DNA from: an uncultured Lachnospiraceae bacterium | GTDB taxonomy: Bacteria > Bacillota > Clostridia > Lachnospirales > Lachnospiraceae | Length of the DNA stretch: 45,337 bases | Reading direction: 5' to 3' | Assembly (NCBI GenBank): GCA_947650005.1 | Contig: CANSTU010000019.1 | Span: 1 to 45,337 of the forward strand | The notes under the pieces: generated by a model | Told to the model about the DNA's origin: nothing | Database searches by the model: none | What the model saw: the letters and a program-made list of their open reading frames with translations, nothing else | Shown here: piece after piece, positions 8,751-16,139 of the stretch | Layout: each line of letters opens with the position of its first letter | Position numbering within the stretch: the stretch's first letter is position 1 | Translations under genes and position numbers: made by a program

Positions 8751-9692
8751 ATGAAAATTGATAGATTGATTGGCATCTTGTCCATCCTGCTGCAGAAGGA
8801 TGTGATTACGGCCCCCAGTCTGGCGGAACATTTTGAGGTTTCCAGGAGGACGATTAACAGGGATATCGAAGATCTGTGTAAAGCGGGCATTCCGATTGTG
8901 ACCAGACAGGGAACAAACGGAGGAATCTCCATCATGGAGAATTACAAAATAAGCAGGACCCTTCTTACCAACCGGGAAATGCAGGATATCCTTGCCGGTC
9001 TGCGCAGCTTGGACAGCATCAATGGGACGAACCGGTATGGCCAGCTGATGGAAAAGCTGTCGGCAGGCTCTTCTGACTTTATGAGCCAAAATCAGTCGGT
9101 GCTGATCGACCTTTCTTCCTGGTATAAGGCTTCCCTTGCGCCAAAAATAGAACTGATCCGGAACGCAATCGATCTTTCGCGAGAACTGGAGTTCCTCTAT
9201 TTTGCTCCTAGAGGAGAAAGTACAAGAAGGATTGAACCGTACTATCTGATTTTCAGGTGGTCGAGCTGGTACGTATGGGGGTGGTGCAGGGATCGGAAAG
9301 ATTACCGCCTGTTTAAGCTGAACCGGATGGAGGAGATTCGGATAGCGGAGGAAGGTTTTGCAAAACGCTCCGTTCCGCTGCCGGATCTTGGCAATGAACG
9401 AATTTTTCCTGGCGGTATCCGTGTCAAGGCGGTGTTCGATGCAAAGTGTAAATGGAGGCTGGTGGAGGAGTTCGGCAGGGAGTGTTATGAAGAATTGCCG
9501 GACGGTAAGCTTTTGTTCCAGGCGGATTATACGGATCCGGATAATCTGCTTTCCTGGCTTCTTACCTTTCGGGATCAGGTAGTGCTTCTGGAACCGGAGG
9601 AACTTCGGCGTGAGATAAGGACGATATTGGAGCGGATGAAAGAAAACTATGGAGAACGGGGAACGGACGGCGTTCCTGGGAAAAAGGAATGA
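8751..9692 (+). CDS. WYL-domain helix-turn-helix transcriptional regulator (YafY-type)
   Basis: A 313-residue protein. Residues 1-60 are an HTH_11-type winged helix (KIDRLIGILSILLQK, SLAEHFEVSRRTINRDIEDL). Residues about 135-215 are a WYL ligand-binding domain with the signature region RIEPYYLIFRWSSWYVWGWC and a following DYRLFKLNRM. The C-terminus has the WCX extension (LLSWLLTFRDQVVLLEPEEL). WYL regulators bind nucleic-acid-like or small ligands; the target here is unknown. The ATG at 8751 is set by the preceding GGGAACAAAG of the repeat array. Upstream in-frame codons read through the repeat and are not family-like. The DUF3795/GyrI-like pair follows. Confidence 0.93.
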   Translation: MKIDRLIGILSILLQKDVITAPSLAEHFEVSRRTINRDIEDLCKAGIPIVTRQGTNGGISIMENYKISRTLLTNREMQDILAGLRSLDSINGTNRYGQLMEKLSAGSSDFMSQNQSVLIDLSSWYKASLAPKIELIRNAIDLSRELEFLYFAPRGESTRRIEPYYLIFRWSSWYVWGWCRDRKDYRLFKLNRMEEIRIAEEGFAKRSVPLPDLGNERIFPGGIRVKAVFDAKCKWRLVEEFGRECYEELPDGKLLFQADYTDPDNLLSWLLTFRDQVVLLEPEELRREIRTILERMKENYGERGTDGVPGKKE

Positions 9693-9784
9693 CGGAACGA
9701 AAACAAACGGAGCAAGGGGGCGTTTCACATCCTGAATTTAAATGCCCACGAAAGAGGGCGGACAAAAGCTCCTTTGGATGGAGA

Positions 9785-9811
9785 GCCGCTTAAGACGGCA
9801 GAATGAGAGGA
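9785..9811 (+). repeat. hpA-like hairpin plus Shine-Dalgarno in front of the DUF3795 gene
   Basis: GCCG (9785-9788) and CGGC (9796-9799) pair over a 7-base loop, followed by AGAATGAGAGG and the ATG at 9818. The tail is nearly identical to that before galT (3658-3685). Just upstream, GCCC...GGGC and CTCC...GGAG are further small dyads. Confidence 0.45.
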
Positions 9812-9817
9812 AATATA

Positions 9818-10108
9818 ATGGAAAACAAGTTAGATTTAAGTTGTTGCGGGACAAACTGTTCGGTTTGCAGTTTCTACGGTAATATGTGCGCTGGATGCAA
9901 TGCGTGCAAAGGAAAGGTATTCCACGCGCCGGAGGGAGGAGTGTGCCAGATTTATGAATGTTCCATTCTGAAGAACGGATATGAAGACTGCAAGAACTGC
10001 GCCGAACTTCCGTGTGCCATTTGGAGGGCTACAAAGGATCCGGCCCTGTCGGATGAAGAATTTGAAAATTCCATACTGGAGCGCGTTAACAACCTGAAAG
10101 GAAAATGA
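9818..10108 (+). CDS. DUF3795 cysteine-rich small protein
   Basis: A 96-residue protein rich in cysteines (CCGTNCSVCSFYGNMCAGC, then CQIYEC, YEDCKNC and LPCAIW), which fits the DUF3795 family, a probable metal-binding module of unknown function. It has no signal peptide or membrane segment. The ATG at 9818 follows AGAGGAAATATA. An in-frame ATG at 9803 lies inside the ribosome-site sequence. The next gene starts four bases after its stop codon, so the two are probably translationally coupled, and this pairing with a GyrI-like protein suggests joint function. Confidence 0.85.
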   Translation: MENKLDLSCCGTNCSVCSFYGNMCAGCNACKGKVFHAPEGGVCQIYECSILKNGYEDCKNCAELPCAIWRATKDPALSDEEFENSILERVNNLKGK

Positions 10109-10112
10109 ATGA

Positions 10113-10751
10113 ATGGCCTTTGACTTTAAAAAAGAGTACAAGGAATTTTACCTGCCGGGAAAAAAGCCGGAAATCGTCACCGTTCCTCCCATGAATTACA
10201 TAGCTGTGGCCGGGAATGGCGATCCAAATGAAGAGGGCGGGGCCTATAAAAAGGCGATTGGCGTCCTATATGCAATTGCGTACACTATCAAAATGAGCAA
10301 GCTGGGGGATCACCGTATCGACGGATATTTTGACTTTGTGGTGCCGCCGCTGGAGGGGCTTTGGTGGCAGGAGGGTGTGGAAGGATTTGATTACAAAAAT
10401 AAATCTGCCTTTCAATGGATTTCCATGATCCGCCTGCCTGATTTTGTCACACGGGAAGACTTCGTCTGGGCCAGGCAGGAGGCATCCGGGAAAAAGAAAA
10501 TGGATTGTTCCAGGGCTAAGTTCTTTACGTTGGACGAGGGGCTGTGCGTCCAGATCATGCACATAGGCCTTTATGATGAAGAGTCATCTTCTATAGCGCT
10601 GATGGATAGGTTCATAGAAGAAAAGGGATATTCTAACGACTTTGATGGGAACCGGAGACATCATGAAATCTATCTGTCGGACGTAAGAAAAACGGCGCCT
10701 GAGAGATGGAAGACGGTGATCCGCCATCCCATAGTGCCGATGGAAGGATAA
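10113..10751 (+). CDS. GyrI-like small-molecule-binding domain protein
   Basis: A 212-residue protein resembling the stand-alone GyrI-like/AraC effector-binding family. Recognisable are FDFKKEYKEFYLPGKKPEIV, VPPMNYIAVAGNGDPNE near residue 28, the central DGYFDFVVPPLEGLWW and a late HHEIYLSDVRKTAPERWKT. These proteins bind or hydrolyse small hydrophobic molecules. No DNA-binding domain is present. It is read directly after the DUF3795 gene, with AAAGGAAAATGAATGA bridging the junction. A bidirectional terminator lies downstream, separating it from the convergent oxidoreductase. Confidence 0.85.
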   Translation: MAFDFKKEYKEFYLPGKKPEIVTVPPMNYIAVAGNGDPNEEGGAYKKAIGVLYAIAYTIKMSKLGDHRIDGYFDFVVPPLEGLWWQEGVEGFDYKNKSAFQWISMIRLPDFVTREDFVWARQEASGKKKMDCSRAKFFTLDEGLCVQIMHIGLYDEESSSIALMDRFIEEKGYSNDFDGNRRHHEIYLSDVRKTAPERWKTVIRHPIVPMEG

Positions 10752-10870
10752 AGTTGCTGCGTATATCATAAGAAGGGCAAGTCGATATTTATCCCCCTGC
10801 CTATCGCAGGATGTACCTGCGATACTGCCGGCAATAAATTTATGCTCCGCACATCGACTCATCGAAAAAA

Positions 10871-10908
10871 CCGGCTGGAGAAGAAGGAAAGATTCTCCAG
10901 CCGGTTTT
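10871..10908. terminator. Bidirectional terminator between GyrI-like and Gfo/Idh genes
   Basis: CCGGCTGGAGAA (10871-10882) and TTCTCCAGCCGG (10893-10904) form a perfect 12-bp stem. TTTT follows on the plus strand and TTTTTT on the minus strand. It serves the convergent genes on both sides. A smaller dyad, TATCGCAGG/CCTGCGATA, lies at 10802-10824. Confidence 0.88.
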
Positions 10909-10961
10909 CATTCATGGTGGTGCACTGCGCCGGCATATGTAGGTTTTAGGAAAGCAGGTTC

Positions 10962-11906
10962 CTACAGAGTGGCATACATCGGTCCGGCTGTTGCAGCATA
11001 ACCCTGCCAGAACCGGCCTCCATTGAAGGAAGGCAGGACGGAATCCAGCTCTTCAAGTGTAACGGCCTTGCCGTCTGCGGCGCGGGAAGCAGCACCGGCA
11101 AGCATGATCTGTACAGATTCCAGAAGGTCGGAGACAGGAACAAGCAGGCTTGACTTGCCCTCCATATAATTACAGATCTGCTCCAGCAATGCTCGATAGA
11201 GACGGGAAGAATCAATGGTGAATACATGGGTGTTTTTGGTGGTCATGATGGTGATGGCAAAGGGCTGCCAAAGCCCGGTAAAGGTGTTATATAAGAAGCT
11301 TTTGCCGTTCTCATATTGGACATAATAACTTTCACAATATTTTCCGTCCGCCTGGGAGCGGCCCAGGTATTTCACCCAGCGTGCTCCGGTTCCTAAGAGC
11401 GCGCCCGCAGCTTCTACAATGTGGATTCCATAGTTGAATTCGTCTACGCCGCTGGTGCCGAACAACTGCACCGTTTCTCCTCGTTCCTCCACCGGCCTGG
11501 CCAGATACTCCTGAATTTCATAACAATAACGCACGCTGGAGCAGCCCAGGATGACAGCCCCATTACTAGTAAATTCTTTCACCCGCCTGCAGTCCTCCAG
11601 ATTGCCGACGAGAGGCTTGTCGATGAAAACCGGTTTCTTTCGTTCAAAAAAAGGCTGGGCACAGCGTAGATGATCATCCCAGTTGCATCCGTGAATAAAA
11701 CCGATATCACACATATCCGCCAGCTCTTCCAGGCTGTCGCAGCGTTTTTCAAGTCCAAACCGACGGACAAAGCCGTCTACCTCCGCATTCCCGCGGAAAG
11801 AGTCGTCATACACTCCCACGTATTTTGCCCGGCCCATCTGTTCCAGGGCTTCCCCAAAGCCCAGGGGATGGGAAGTATCAATGTTGACTGCACCGATCCG
11901 TATCAT
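10962..11906 (-). CDS. Gfo/Idh/MocA-family oxidoreductase, DTSH variant
   Basis: A 314-residue protein with a Rossmann-like N-terminal half and the family's lysine motif as FIDKPLVG (Asp96-Lys97-Pro98). The N-terminus reads MIRIGAVNIDTSHPLGFGE, which lacks the usual GxGxxG and instead shows the D-T-S-H form of a divergent Gfo/Idh subgroup, so nucleotide binding may differ. The expected activity is NAD(P)-dependent oxidation or reduction of a sugar-like compound. AGGAGGAGG precedes the ATG. It lies downstream of the araC gene at 12488 on the same strand, separated by a 581-bp gap with a large palindrome, and is part of the locus facing the enolase operon. Confidence 0.85.
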   Translation of the reverse strand: MIRIGAVNIDTSHPLGFGEALEQMGRAKYVGVYDDSFRGNAEVDGFVRRFGLEKRCDSLEELADMCDIGFIHGCNWDDHLRCAQPFFERKKPVFIDKPLVGNLEDCRRVKEFTSNGAVILGCSSVRYCYEIQEYLARPVEERGETVQLFGTSGVDEFNYGIHIVEAAGALLGTGARWVKYLGRSQADGKYCESYYVQYENGKSFLYNTFTGLWQPFAITIMTTKNTHVFTIDSSRLYRALLEQICNYMEGKSSLLVPVSDLLESVQIMLAGAASRAADGKAVTLEELDSVLPSFNGGRFWQGYAATAGPMYATL

Positions 11907-12081
11907 TCCAATATCCTCCTCCTAATTGGCTATCATGCCCATAATTTTCTCTGCGCCAAACCGCCCCCCTGTCTGTCAGGAAGGATGTGGCATTCACCAT
12001 TGAACAACCCCCATTCGGGAATCCTATCAATAACCATGCCTTTCTATCACCTAAAACATTGGGCTGCAGGTACAAAGCTGC

Positions 12082-12132
12082 GCGTGAACAATCTTGGATT
12101 TTTCACGCTAACCTCCATGCCTGCTTCAGCAG
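12082..12132 (-). repeat. Repeat-family module upstream of the leftward Gfo/Idh gene
   Basis: Read on the minus strand: hpA CTGCT/AGCAG (12121-12132), then CATGGAGGTTAG, then hpB GCGTGAA/TTCACGC (12082-12108). The GAAGCAGGCATGGAGGTTAG stretch is the same as at 38712-38730. It lies about 175 bp before the gene start. The 581-bp gap 11907-12487 holds this module and the palindrome; I see no gene in it. Confidence 0.6.
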
Positions 12133-12208
12133 AGAATTTGTCAGCCTCATGGTATCACGGAGTATAGAAGAAAGCTTTGCAGATTTCACGGCTTTTTTTG
12201 CACTTTAA

Positions 12209-12475
12209 CCGCAGAGTCCCCTTTGACGTGCAAAAGCGGCGTCGGTCCCGCTCAAACAAGGGGAGGAGCAGAGGCGCCAAGCATGTTTTTGGATGCCTTT
12301 CATGCCATGAAGATGAGACCTGCCTCCCAGGAGGGCCATTCCCCGACTGGGAGGCGCCCAGGGCTCATCGGAATGTCCGGCATGAGTGTATCCAAAAACA
12401 TGCTTGGCGCCTCTGCTCCTCCCCTTGTTTGAGCGGGACCGACGCCGCTTTTGCACGTCAAAGGGGACTCTGCGG
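12209..12475. repeat. 267-bp palindromic element with perfect 86-bp inverted repeat
   Basis: The left arm 12209-12294 and right arm 12390-12475 are exact reverse complements over 86 bases, with outer ends CCGCAGAGTCCCC and GGGGACTCTGCGG. The 95-bp centre is itself an imperfect palindrome (CATGCC/GGCATG, GATGAG/CTCATC, CCTCCCAG/CTGGGAGG). It has no convincing gene and no obvious target-site duplication at the edges. It ends 12 bp from the stop codon of the leftward araC gene. It looks like a miniature hairpin-type mobile element, or a very large transcriptional barrier. Confidence 0.9.
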
Positions 12476-12487
12476 CAGCCCTGGCCG

Positions 12488-13315
12488 TTAGGGGAAGGTA
12501 AAGTAGCGGTTCCTGGAGTTGAGCATGCGATATTCTATGGGGGTGCAGTTTTCTTTACTTTTAAAATAGCGGCTGAAATAGTGAATGCTCTGAAAACCAA
12601 CCAGCTCGGCGATGTCGCCGATAGAGGTATCCGTGTTCACCAAAAGCTCCCGGGCTTTCTGCATGCGGATCGAGTTGACATACCGGATGGGAGTGGTATT
12701 GTAGAGCTCCTTGAACATATTGGTAAGCGTGGTTTTGCTGGCGTGGGCTGCCAGAGCCATGTCGTCCAGGCTGATGATGTGGGAGTACTGAACCTGGATG
12801 TATTCCATCAAGGCCGCTACATCGACGCCCCGGTAGGTTTGTACCGGTGTATGCTCCAGATTCTTGGATTGGAGAGCGGGCTCATCGTCCGAGGCCTCCC
12901 GGATTAGGTTAACGAGCATTTCAAACAGATGGTTACAGATGGTGGGATAATAATATTTCTGCCGTTTTGTGCTCTCCTGGATAATCTTTTCGAAACAGTG
13001 CACATACCAGGAATAATTGCCAGAGACAAAGGGCAGGCTGATTTCAGTGAGATCCTCGAAAAGTGGCTGGCTCTGGACGGAAAATTTGATATCCAGTATA
13101 TGGGGGAAATGATTGGGAGCAGCGTGGATGGCGTGAAACTGCTGTGGCAAAACCAAATAGATTTGCTGCGGGGATACTGGAAAATCGTCATTTTCAATCA
13201 TAATTTGGCAGCTGCCTTCCGAAAAGGCAAACAACTGAAAAAAAGTGTGGTTGTGAGGATCGTTTTCCCAGTTCTGACGGTATTCTCCGCACCAAAGTAC
13301 GCTGCATGCATTCAT
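12488..13315 (-). CDS. AraC-family transcriptional regulator
   Basis: A 275-residue protein. Residues 1-100 are a cupin-like sensor half with the metal/sugar-pocket style stretch NDPHNHTFFQLFAFSEGSC and the downstream PQQFHAIH. Residues 165-270 carry two helix-turn-helix motifs (ISLDDMALAAHASKTTLTNM and SIGDIAELVGFQSIHYFSRY), ending in the usual CTPIEYR. The start at 13315 is fixed by GGGAGCAAAAT immediately before the ATG, supplied by a hairpin repeat. A longer frame reaching 13609 reads through repeat sequence. It is divergent from the enolase-led operon and is its most likely regulator, responding to the imported sugar or a derivative (inference). Confidence 0.93.
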   Translation of the reverse strand: MNACSVLWCGEYRQNWENDPHNHTFFQLFAFSEGSCQIMIENDDFPVSPQQIYLVLPQQFHAIHAAPNHFPHILDIKFSVQSQPLFEDLTEISLPFVSGNYSWYVHCFEKIIQESTKRQKYYYPTICNHLFEMLVNLIREASDDEPALQSKNLEHTPVQTYRGVDVAALMEYIQVQYSHIISLDDMALAAHASKTTLTNMFKELYNTTPIRYVNSIRMQKARELLVNTDTSIGDIAELVGFQSIHYFSRYFKSKENCTPIEYRMLNSRNRYFTFP

Positions 13316-13420
13316 ATTTTGCTCCCTTCTGCGCACTGCGCGCTCGTACAAATTAAGGGGAGTAAAAGATTTGAAAAACCTTTCACTCTTACCTCCATTT
13401 CTGCGCGTATATTCTGCGCC
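13316..13420 (-). repeat. Hairpin repeats in the araC leader
   Basis: Read on the minus strand: a first hpA (GCGC/GCGC, 13403-13419), then AAATGGAGG, hpB AGTGAAAG/CTTTTACT (13361-13387), CTCCCC and TTAATTTG, then a second hpA (GCGC/GCGC, 13331-13341) and AGAAGGGAGCAAAAT, where the araC ATG begins. The GGAGG and CTCC elements flank hpB as in the other arrays. The rest of the 421-bp gap 13316-13736 contains the two divergent promoters and a degenerate AAACTTCGTTTCA hpB-like stretch near 13518. Confidence 0.65.
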
Positions 13421-13590
13421 ATAATGCCATAACCCGGTATAGAGTGCGGGCTTTGGTTCCATATTCTTGCATATCATAAGCAGAGCTCCTGCGAGATTGC
13501 CACCAAAAAGTATGAAACGAAGTTTTAAACTGATACCCTTATACCGCGGCATATCGCAGAGACTGTCTAGGATATTTACTACTAAAATTA

Positions 13591-13619
13591 AGTATAAATC
13601 CCTTTCCATGCTGCTGCAA
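13591..13619 (-). promoter_or_regulatory. Candidate promoter for the araC gene
   Basis: On the minus strand TTGCAG (13614-13619) and TATACT (13591-13596) are separated by exactly 17 bp. This implies a leader of about 270 nt that contains the hairpin repeats. Confidence 0.6.
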
Positions 13620-13655
13620 GGACAGTGTTATATTTTCCAAAAAATTGAGTTTTAT

Positions 13656-13684
13656 TTGCAAAGAAATCTGAAAATCGGTATGAT
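13656..13684 (+). promoter_or_regulatory. Promoter of the enolase-led catabolic operon
   Basis: TTGCAA (13656-13661) and TATGAT (13679-13684) are separated by 17 bp, giving a good housekeeping-sigma promoter with a leader of about 45 nt. It lies back-to-back with the araC promoter, 37 bp apart, so one AraC protein bound between them could control both. Confidence 0.7.
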
Positions 13685-13736
13685 ATGATCTTTTTAAGCC
13701 GCAGGGGGATGAGGCGACGGAGAAAGGGGATGCAGG

Positions 13737-15002
13737 ATGGCGGGAAAAATAGAAGGAGTTACTTTACGGTTTGACAGGGAACCGTTGGTACAGCCGTTTG
13801 GATTCAAAGGGGGATATTTGGACGAGCTGTGGCAGAGTTTCTGTGAAATCCGTACGGCGGATGGGAAATCCGGCGCAGGCAGGGGTGTGCAGAGCGTGCT
13901 TTGGGCGGATGCTGTAACCTTCGCAGGGCATTCCCAGGCCGGCGCAAACGCGATGATGCTCACAGTGACAGAAAAGGCGCTCTGTCTGCTGAAAGGAAGG
14001 GAATTTACGAATCCATGCGACCTGATGCATGCCATTTTTCCGGAATGCTATGATTATGCTTCCCGGGTTACTGGCAATGATAGGCTTCCAGCCACTTTTG
14101 TCCTGAACGCGCTGGTGCCGGTGGACTTCGCGCTTTGGCAGATTGCGGCGGCAGAGGGCGGATTGAGGGATTTTTCTCATCTGACGAGTCGTTTCAGCCC
14201 ATCCATGGATCAGAGGCACGAGAAACTGGGAGCCATTCCGCTGATCAGCTACAATACCGGGGAAGATGAGGTGGAGGCGCTTTTAAGGGAAGGGATATTC
14301 CTGTTAAAAATCAAGATTGGCGCGAACCCGGGCGGTCGTAACGATTTGGAGGAAATGTGCCGTTGGGATGTGGAACGGATCAGGCGGATTCATGAGATTG
14401 CGGCACGCTATGAGACTCCTTATACGGACTGCGGCCATCCGGTCTACTATCTAGATGCCAACGGGCGTTACGATGGTAGGGAACGTCTGGAAGAATTCCT
14501 GAAGGGAGCGGAGGATTGCGGGGCATTGGAGAGGATTGTGCTTTTGGAGGAACCCTTTTGCGAAGAATCGGGGATCTGCGTGAGAGGCCTTCCGGTACGC
14601 ATCGCGGGGGATGAAAGCATTCACAGCGCTGAGGACGCGGTTCGGTGTATCGATGAGCTGGGATATGGAGCCGTGGCATTAAAGCCTATTGCCAAGACAT
14701 TGAGTGCCACATTTGAGATCTATGAGCAGGCCGCAAAACGAAATATTCCCTGCTTTTGTGCGGATTTGACGGTTCCTCCTGCCATGCTGGAGTGGAATAT
14801 GCAGGTGGCTGCCAGAATTGGAACGATTCCTGGATTGAAGACAGGAGTGGTGGAGAGCAATGGCGCGCAGAATTACCGAAACTGGGAAGGCTTGTTGCGC
14901 AGGACGGGTCATCCGGATGCGGGCTGGCTGCATCCGCAGGGGGGCGTATTTGACCTGACAGATTTTTATACACAATGCAACGTATTGCAGCATGGAGGTT
15001 GA
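13737..15002 (+). CDS. Enolase-superfamily enzyme (mandelate racemase/muconate lactonizing type)
   Basis: A 421-residue protein with the N-terminal capping domain and a C-terminal barrel. The KxK acid/base motif is Lys191-Ile-Lys193. Probable Mg2+ ligands are Asp240 (YYLDANG), Glu271 (LLEEPF) and Asp292 (AGDESI), and Lys316 (ALKPIAK) is the opposite-face base. This is a complete active-site set, compatible with dehydration, epimerisation or cycloisomerisation of a carboxylate. I cannot name the substrate; sugar acids are typical in such operons. The ATG follows GGGGATGCAGG. The next gene starts two bases after the stop, and the end of this gene (CATGGAGG) supplies its ribosome site. Confidence 0.88.
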   Translation: MAGKIEGVTLRFDREPLVQPFGFKGGYLDELWQSFCEIRTADGKSGAGRGVQSVLWADAVTFAGHSQAGANAMMLTVTEKALCLLKGREFTNPCDLMHAIFPECYDYASRVTGNDRLPATFVLNALVPVDFALWQIAAAEGGLRDFSHLTSRFSPSMDQRHEKLGAIPLISYNTGEDEVEALLREGIFLLKIKIGANPGGRNDLEEMCRWDVERIRRIHEIAARYETPYTDCGHPVYYLDANGRYDGRERLEEFLKGAEDCGALERIVLLEEPFCEESGICVRGLPVRIAGDESIHSAEDAVRCIDELGYGAVALKPIAKTLSATFEIYEQAAKRNIPCFCADLTVPPAMLEWNMQVAARIGTIPGLKTGVVESNGAQNYRNWEGLLRRTGHPDAGWLHPQGGVFDLTDFYTQCNVLQHGG

Positions 15003-15004
15003 CG

Positions 15005-16054
15005 ATGGAAGATCGAGGGGATAAGGTTACCTTCGGGTTTGCGGTTATCGGATGTGGACTGATTTCCCGGTTCCATATCGGAGCCATCGAGGAAATTGAC
15101 GACGCATTCCTGGCCGGGGTCTATGATCAGAACCTGGAGGCGGCAGAAAAGACGGCGGCGGAACATGGCGCGCGCTGTTATGGGAGCTTTGAAGAGGCTC
15201 TTTCGGATCGAGAGGTGGATGTGGTCTGTATCTGTACGCCGAGTTTCCTGCATGCATCCATGGCATGCAGCGCAGTGGAGGCAGGTAAATCCGTGCTTGT
15301 GGAAAAGCCGCTGGCATTGCGGCTGGAGGACTGCGATCGGCTGATCGGGCTGGCGGCACAGAAAGGGGTACAGGTAGGGACGGTTTCCCAGCTGCGGTTC
15401 GCGCCTTCCATCAGCAAGGTGAAGAAAGCGATGCAGGATGGGACGCTGGGCAGACTTACCCGTGCCGATCTGTATATGAAATATTATCGTTCCCAGGAAT
15501 ACTATGATCAGGGCGGCTGGCGAGGAACCGTGGAAAAGGACGGAGGAGGCGCCTTGATGAACCAGGGGATCCATGGGGTGGATCTTCTGAGATACCTGGC
15601 CGGTCCGGTGAAAAGCATCTATGCGTTGAGCGCTACGCGGGTGCACGATATCGAAGTGGAAGATACACTTACAGCCGCCGTATCCTTCTGTAACGGAGCG
15701 CTCGGAGTGATAGAGGCCTCCACGGGGGATTGGCCAGGCGCGCCGCGCAGGCTGGAACTGAACGGGGAATGCGGGGTCATTATCCTGGAAGAGGATCGTA
15801 TTGTGAAATGGGAAGTGGAAGGGGAGAAGGGCTTTGCGCTGTATGAGCAGAACGAGGCGCAGACGGAATCCCACCGCGATCCGGGAAAAATCGATGCATC
15901 CGGTCACGTGTGCCAGATACAGAATTTCATCAGCGCCCTGCGGGGAGAGACGGAGCTATTGGTGGACGGACAGGAGGGCAGGAAGGCTCTGGAACTGATC
16001 CTTTCGGCCTATGCTTCCGCGGAGACGGGAAGGGCAGTCGTTCCAGGCGCATGA
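15005..16054 (+). CDS. Gfo/Idh/MocA-family oxidoreductase
   Basis: A 349-residue NAD(P)-dependent oxidoreductase. The Rossmann fold opens with FGFAVIGCGLISRFHIGAI (residues 10-28), followed by CICTPSFLHASMAC and the catalytic lysine motif VLVEKPLAL (Glu99-101 region, Lys101). A later GIHGVDLLRYLAGPV carries the usual histidine/aspartate pair of the C-terminal domain. Family members oxidise or reduce sugar hydroxyls; some act at C3 of glycosides. The ATG at 15005 sits behind GGAGGTTGACG at the very end of the enolase-family gene, indicating translational coupling. It is followed by a repeat-family module that overlaps its stop codon region. Confidence 0.92.
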   Translation: MEDRGDKVTFGFAVIGCGLISRFHIGAIEEIDDAFLAGVYDQNLEAAEKTAAEHGARCYGSFEEALSDREVDVVCICTPSFLHASMACSAVEAGKSVLVEKPLALRLEDCDRLIGLAAQKGVQVGTVSQLRFAPSISKVKKAMQDGTLGRLTRADLYMKYYRSQEYYDQGGWRGTVEKDGGGALMNQGIHGVDLLRYLAGPVKSIYALSATRVHDIEVEDTLTAAVSFCNGALGVIEASTGDWPGAPRRLELNGECGVIILEEDRIVKWEVEGEKGFALYEQNEAQTESHRDPGKIDASGHVCQIQNFISALRGETELLVDGQEGRKALELILSAYASAETGRAVVPGA

Positions 16055-16130
16055 GACGGCGCGCCTTATTGCATGAAAAGGAGGGAGTAATTCCCTGGTT
16101 TGAACGCGCGCCATAGCGCGCAGATGGGAG
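16045..16130 (+). repeat. Repeat module between gfo and the 2-hydroxyacid dehydrogenase gene
   Basis: A first dyad AGGCGC/GCGCCT (16045-16066) spans the gfo stop codon. It is followed by GGAGGGAGTAATTCCCTGG, where hpB is reduced to a GGGA/TCCC pairing, and TTTGAA. A clean hpA GCGCGC/GCGCGC (16106-16121) is followed by AGATGGGAG, the ribosome site of the next gene. Confidence 0.7.
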
Positions 16131-16139
16131 TGATGGCAA

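Noticed and set aside
8709-9728. A 339-codon leftward frame over the WYL regulator
   Set aside because: It is the antisense shadow of a clear WYL-domain gene and its C-terminal end reads the repeat array.
12177-12491. Small open frames inside the 86-bp inverted repeat
   Set aside because: The frames on the two strands give the same peptide ends only because the arms are identical. There is no family similarity and no separate ribosome site.
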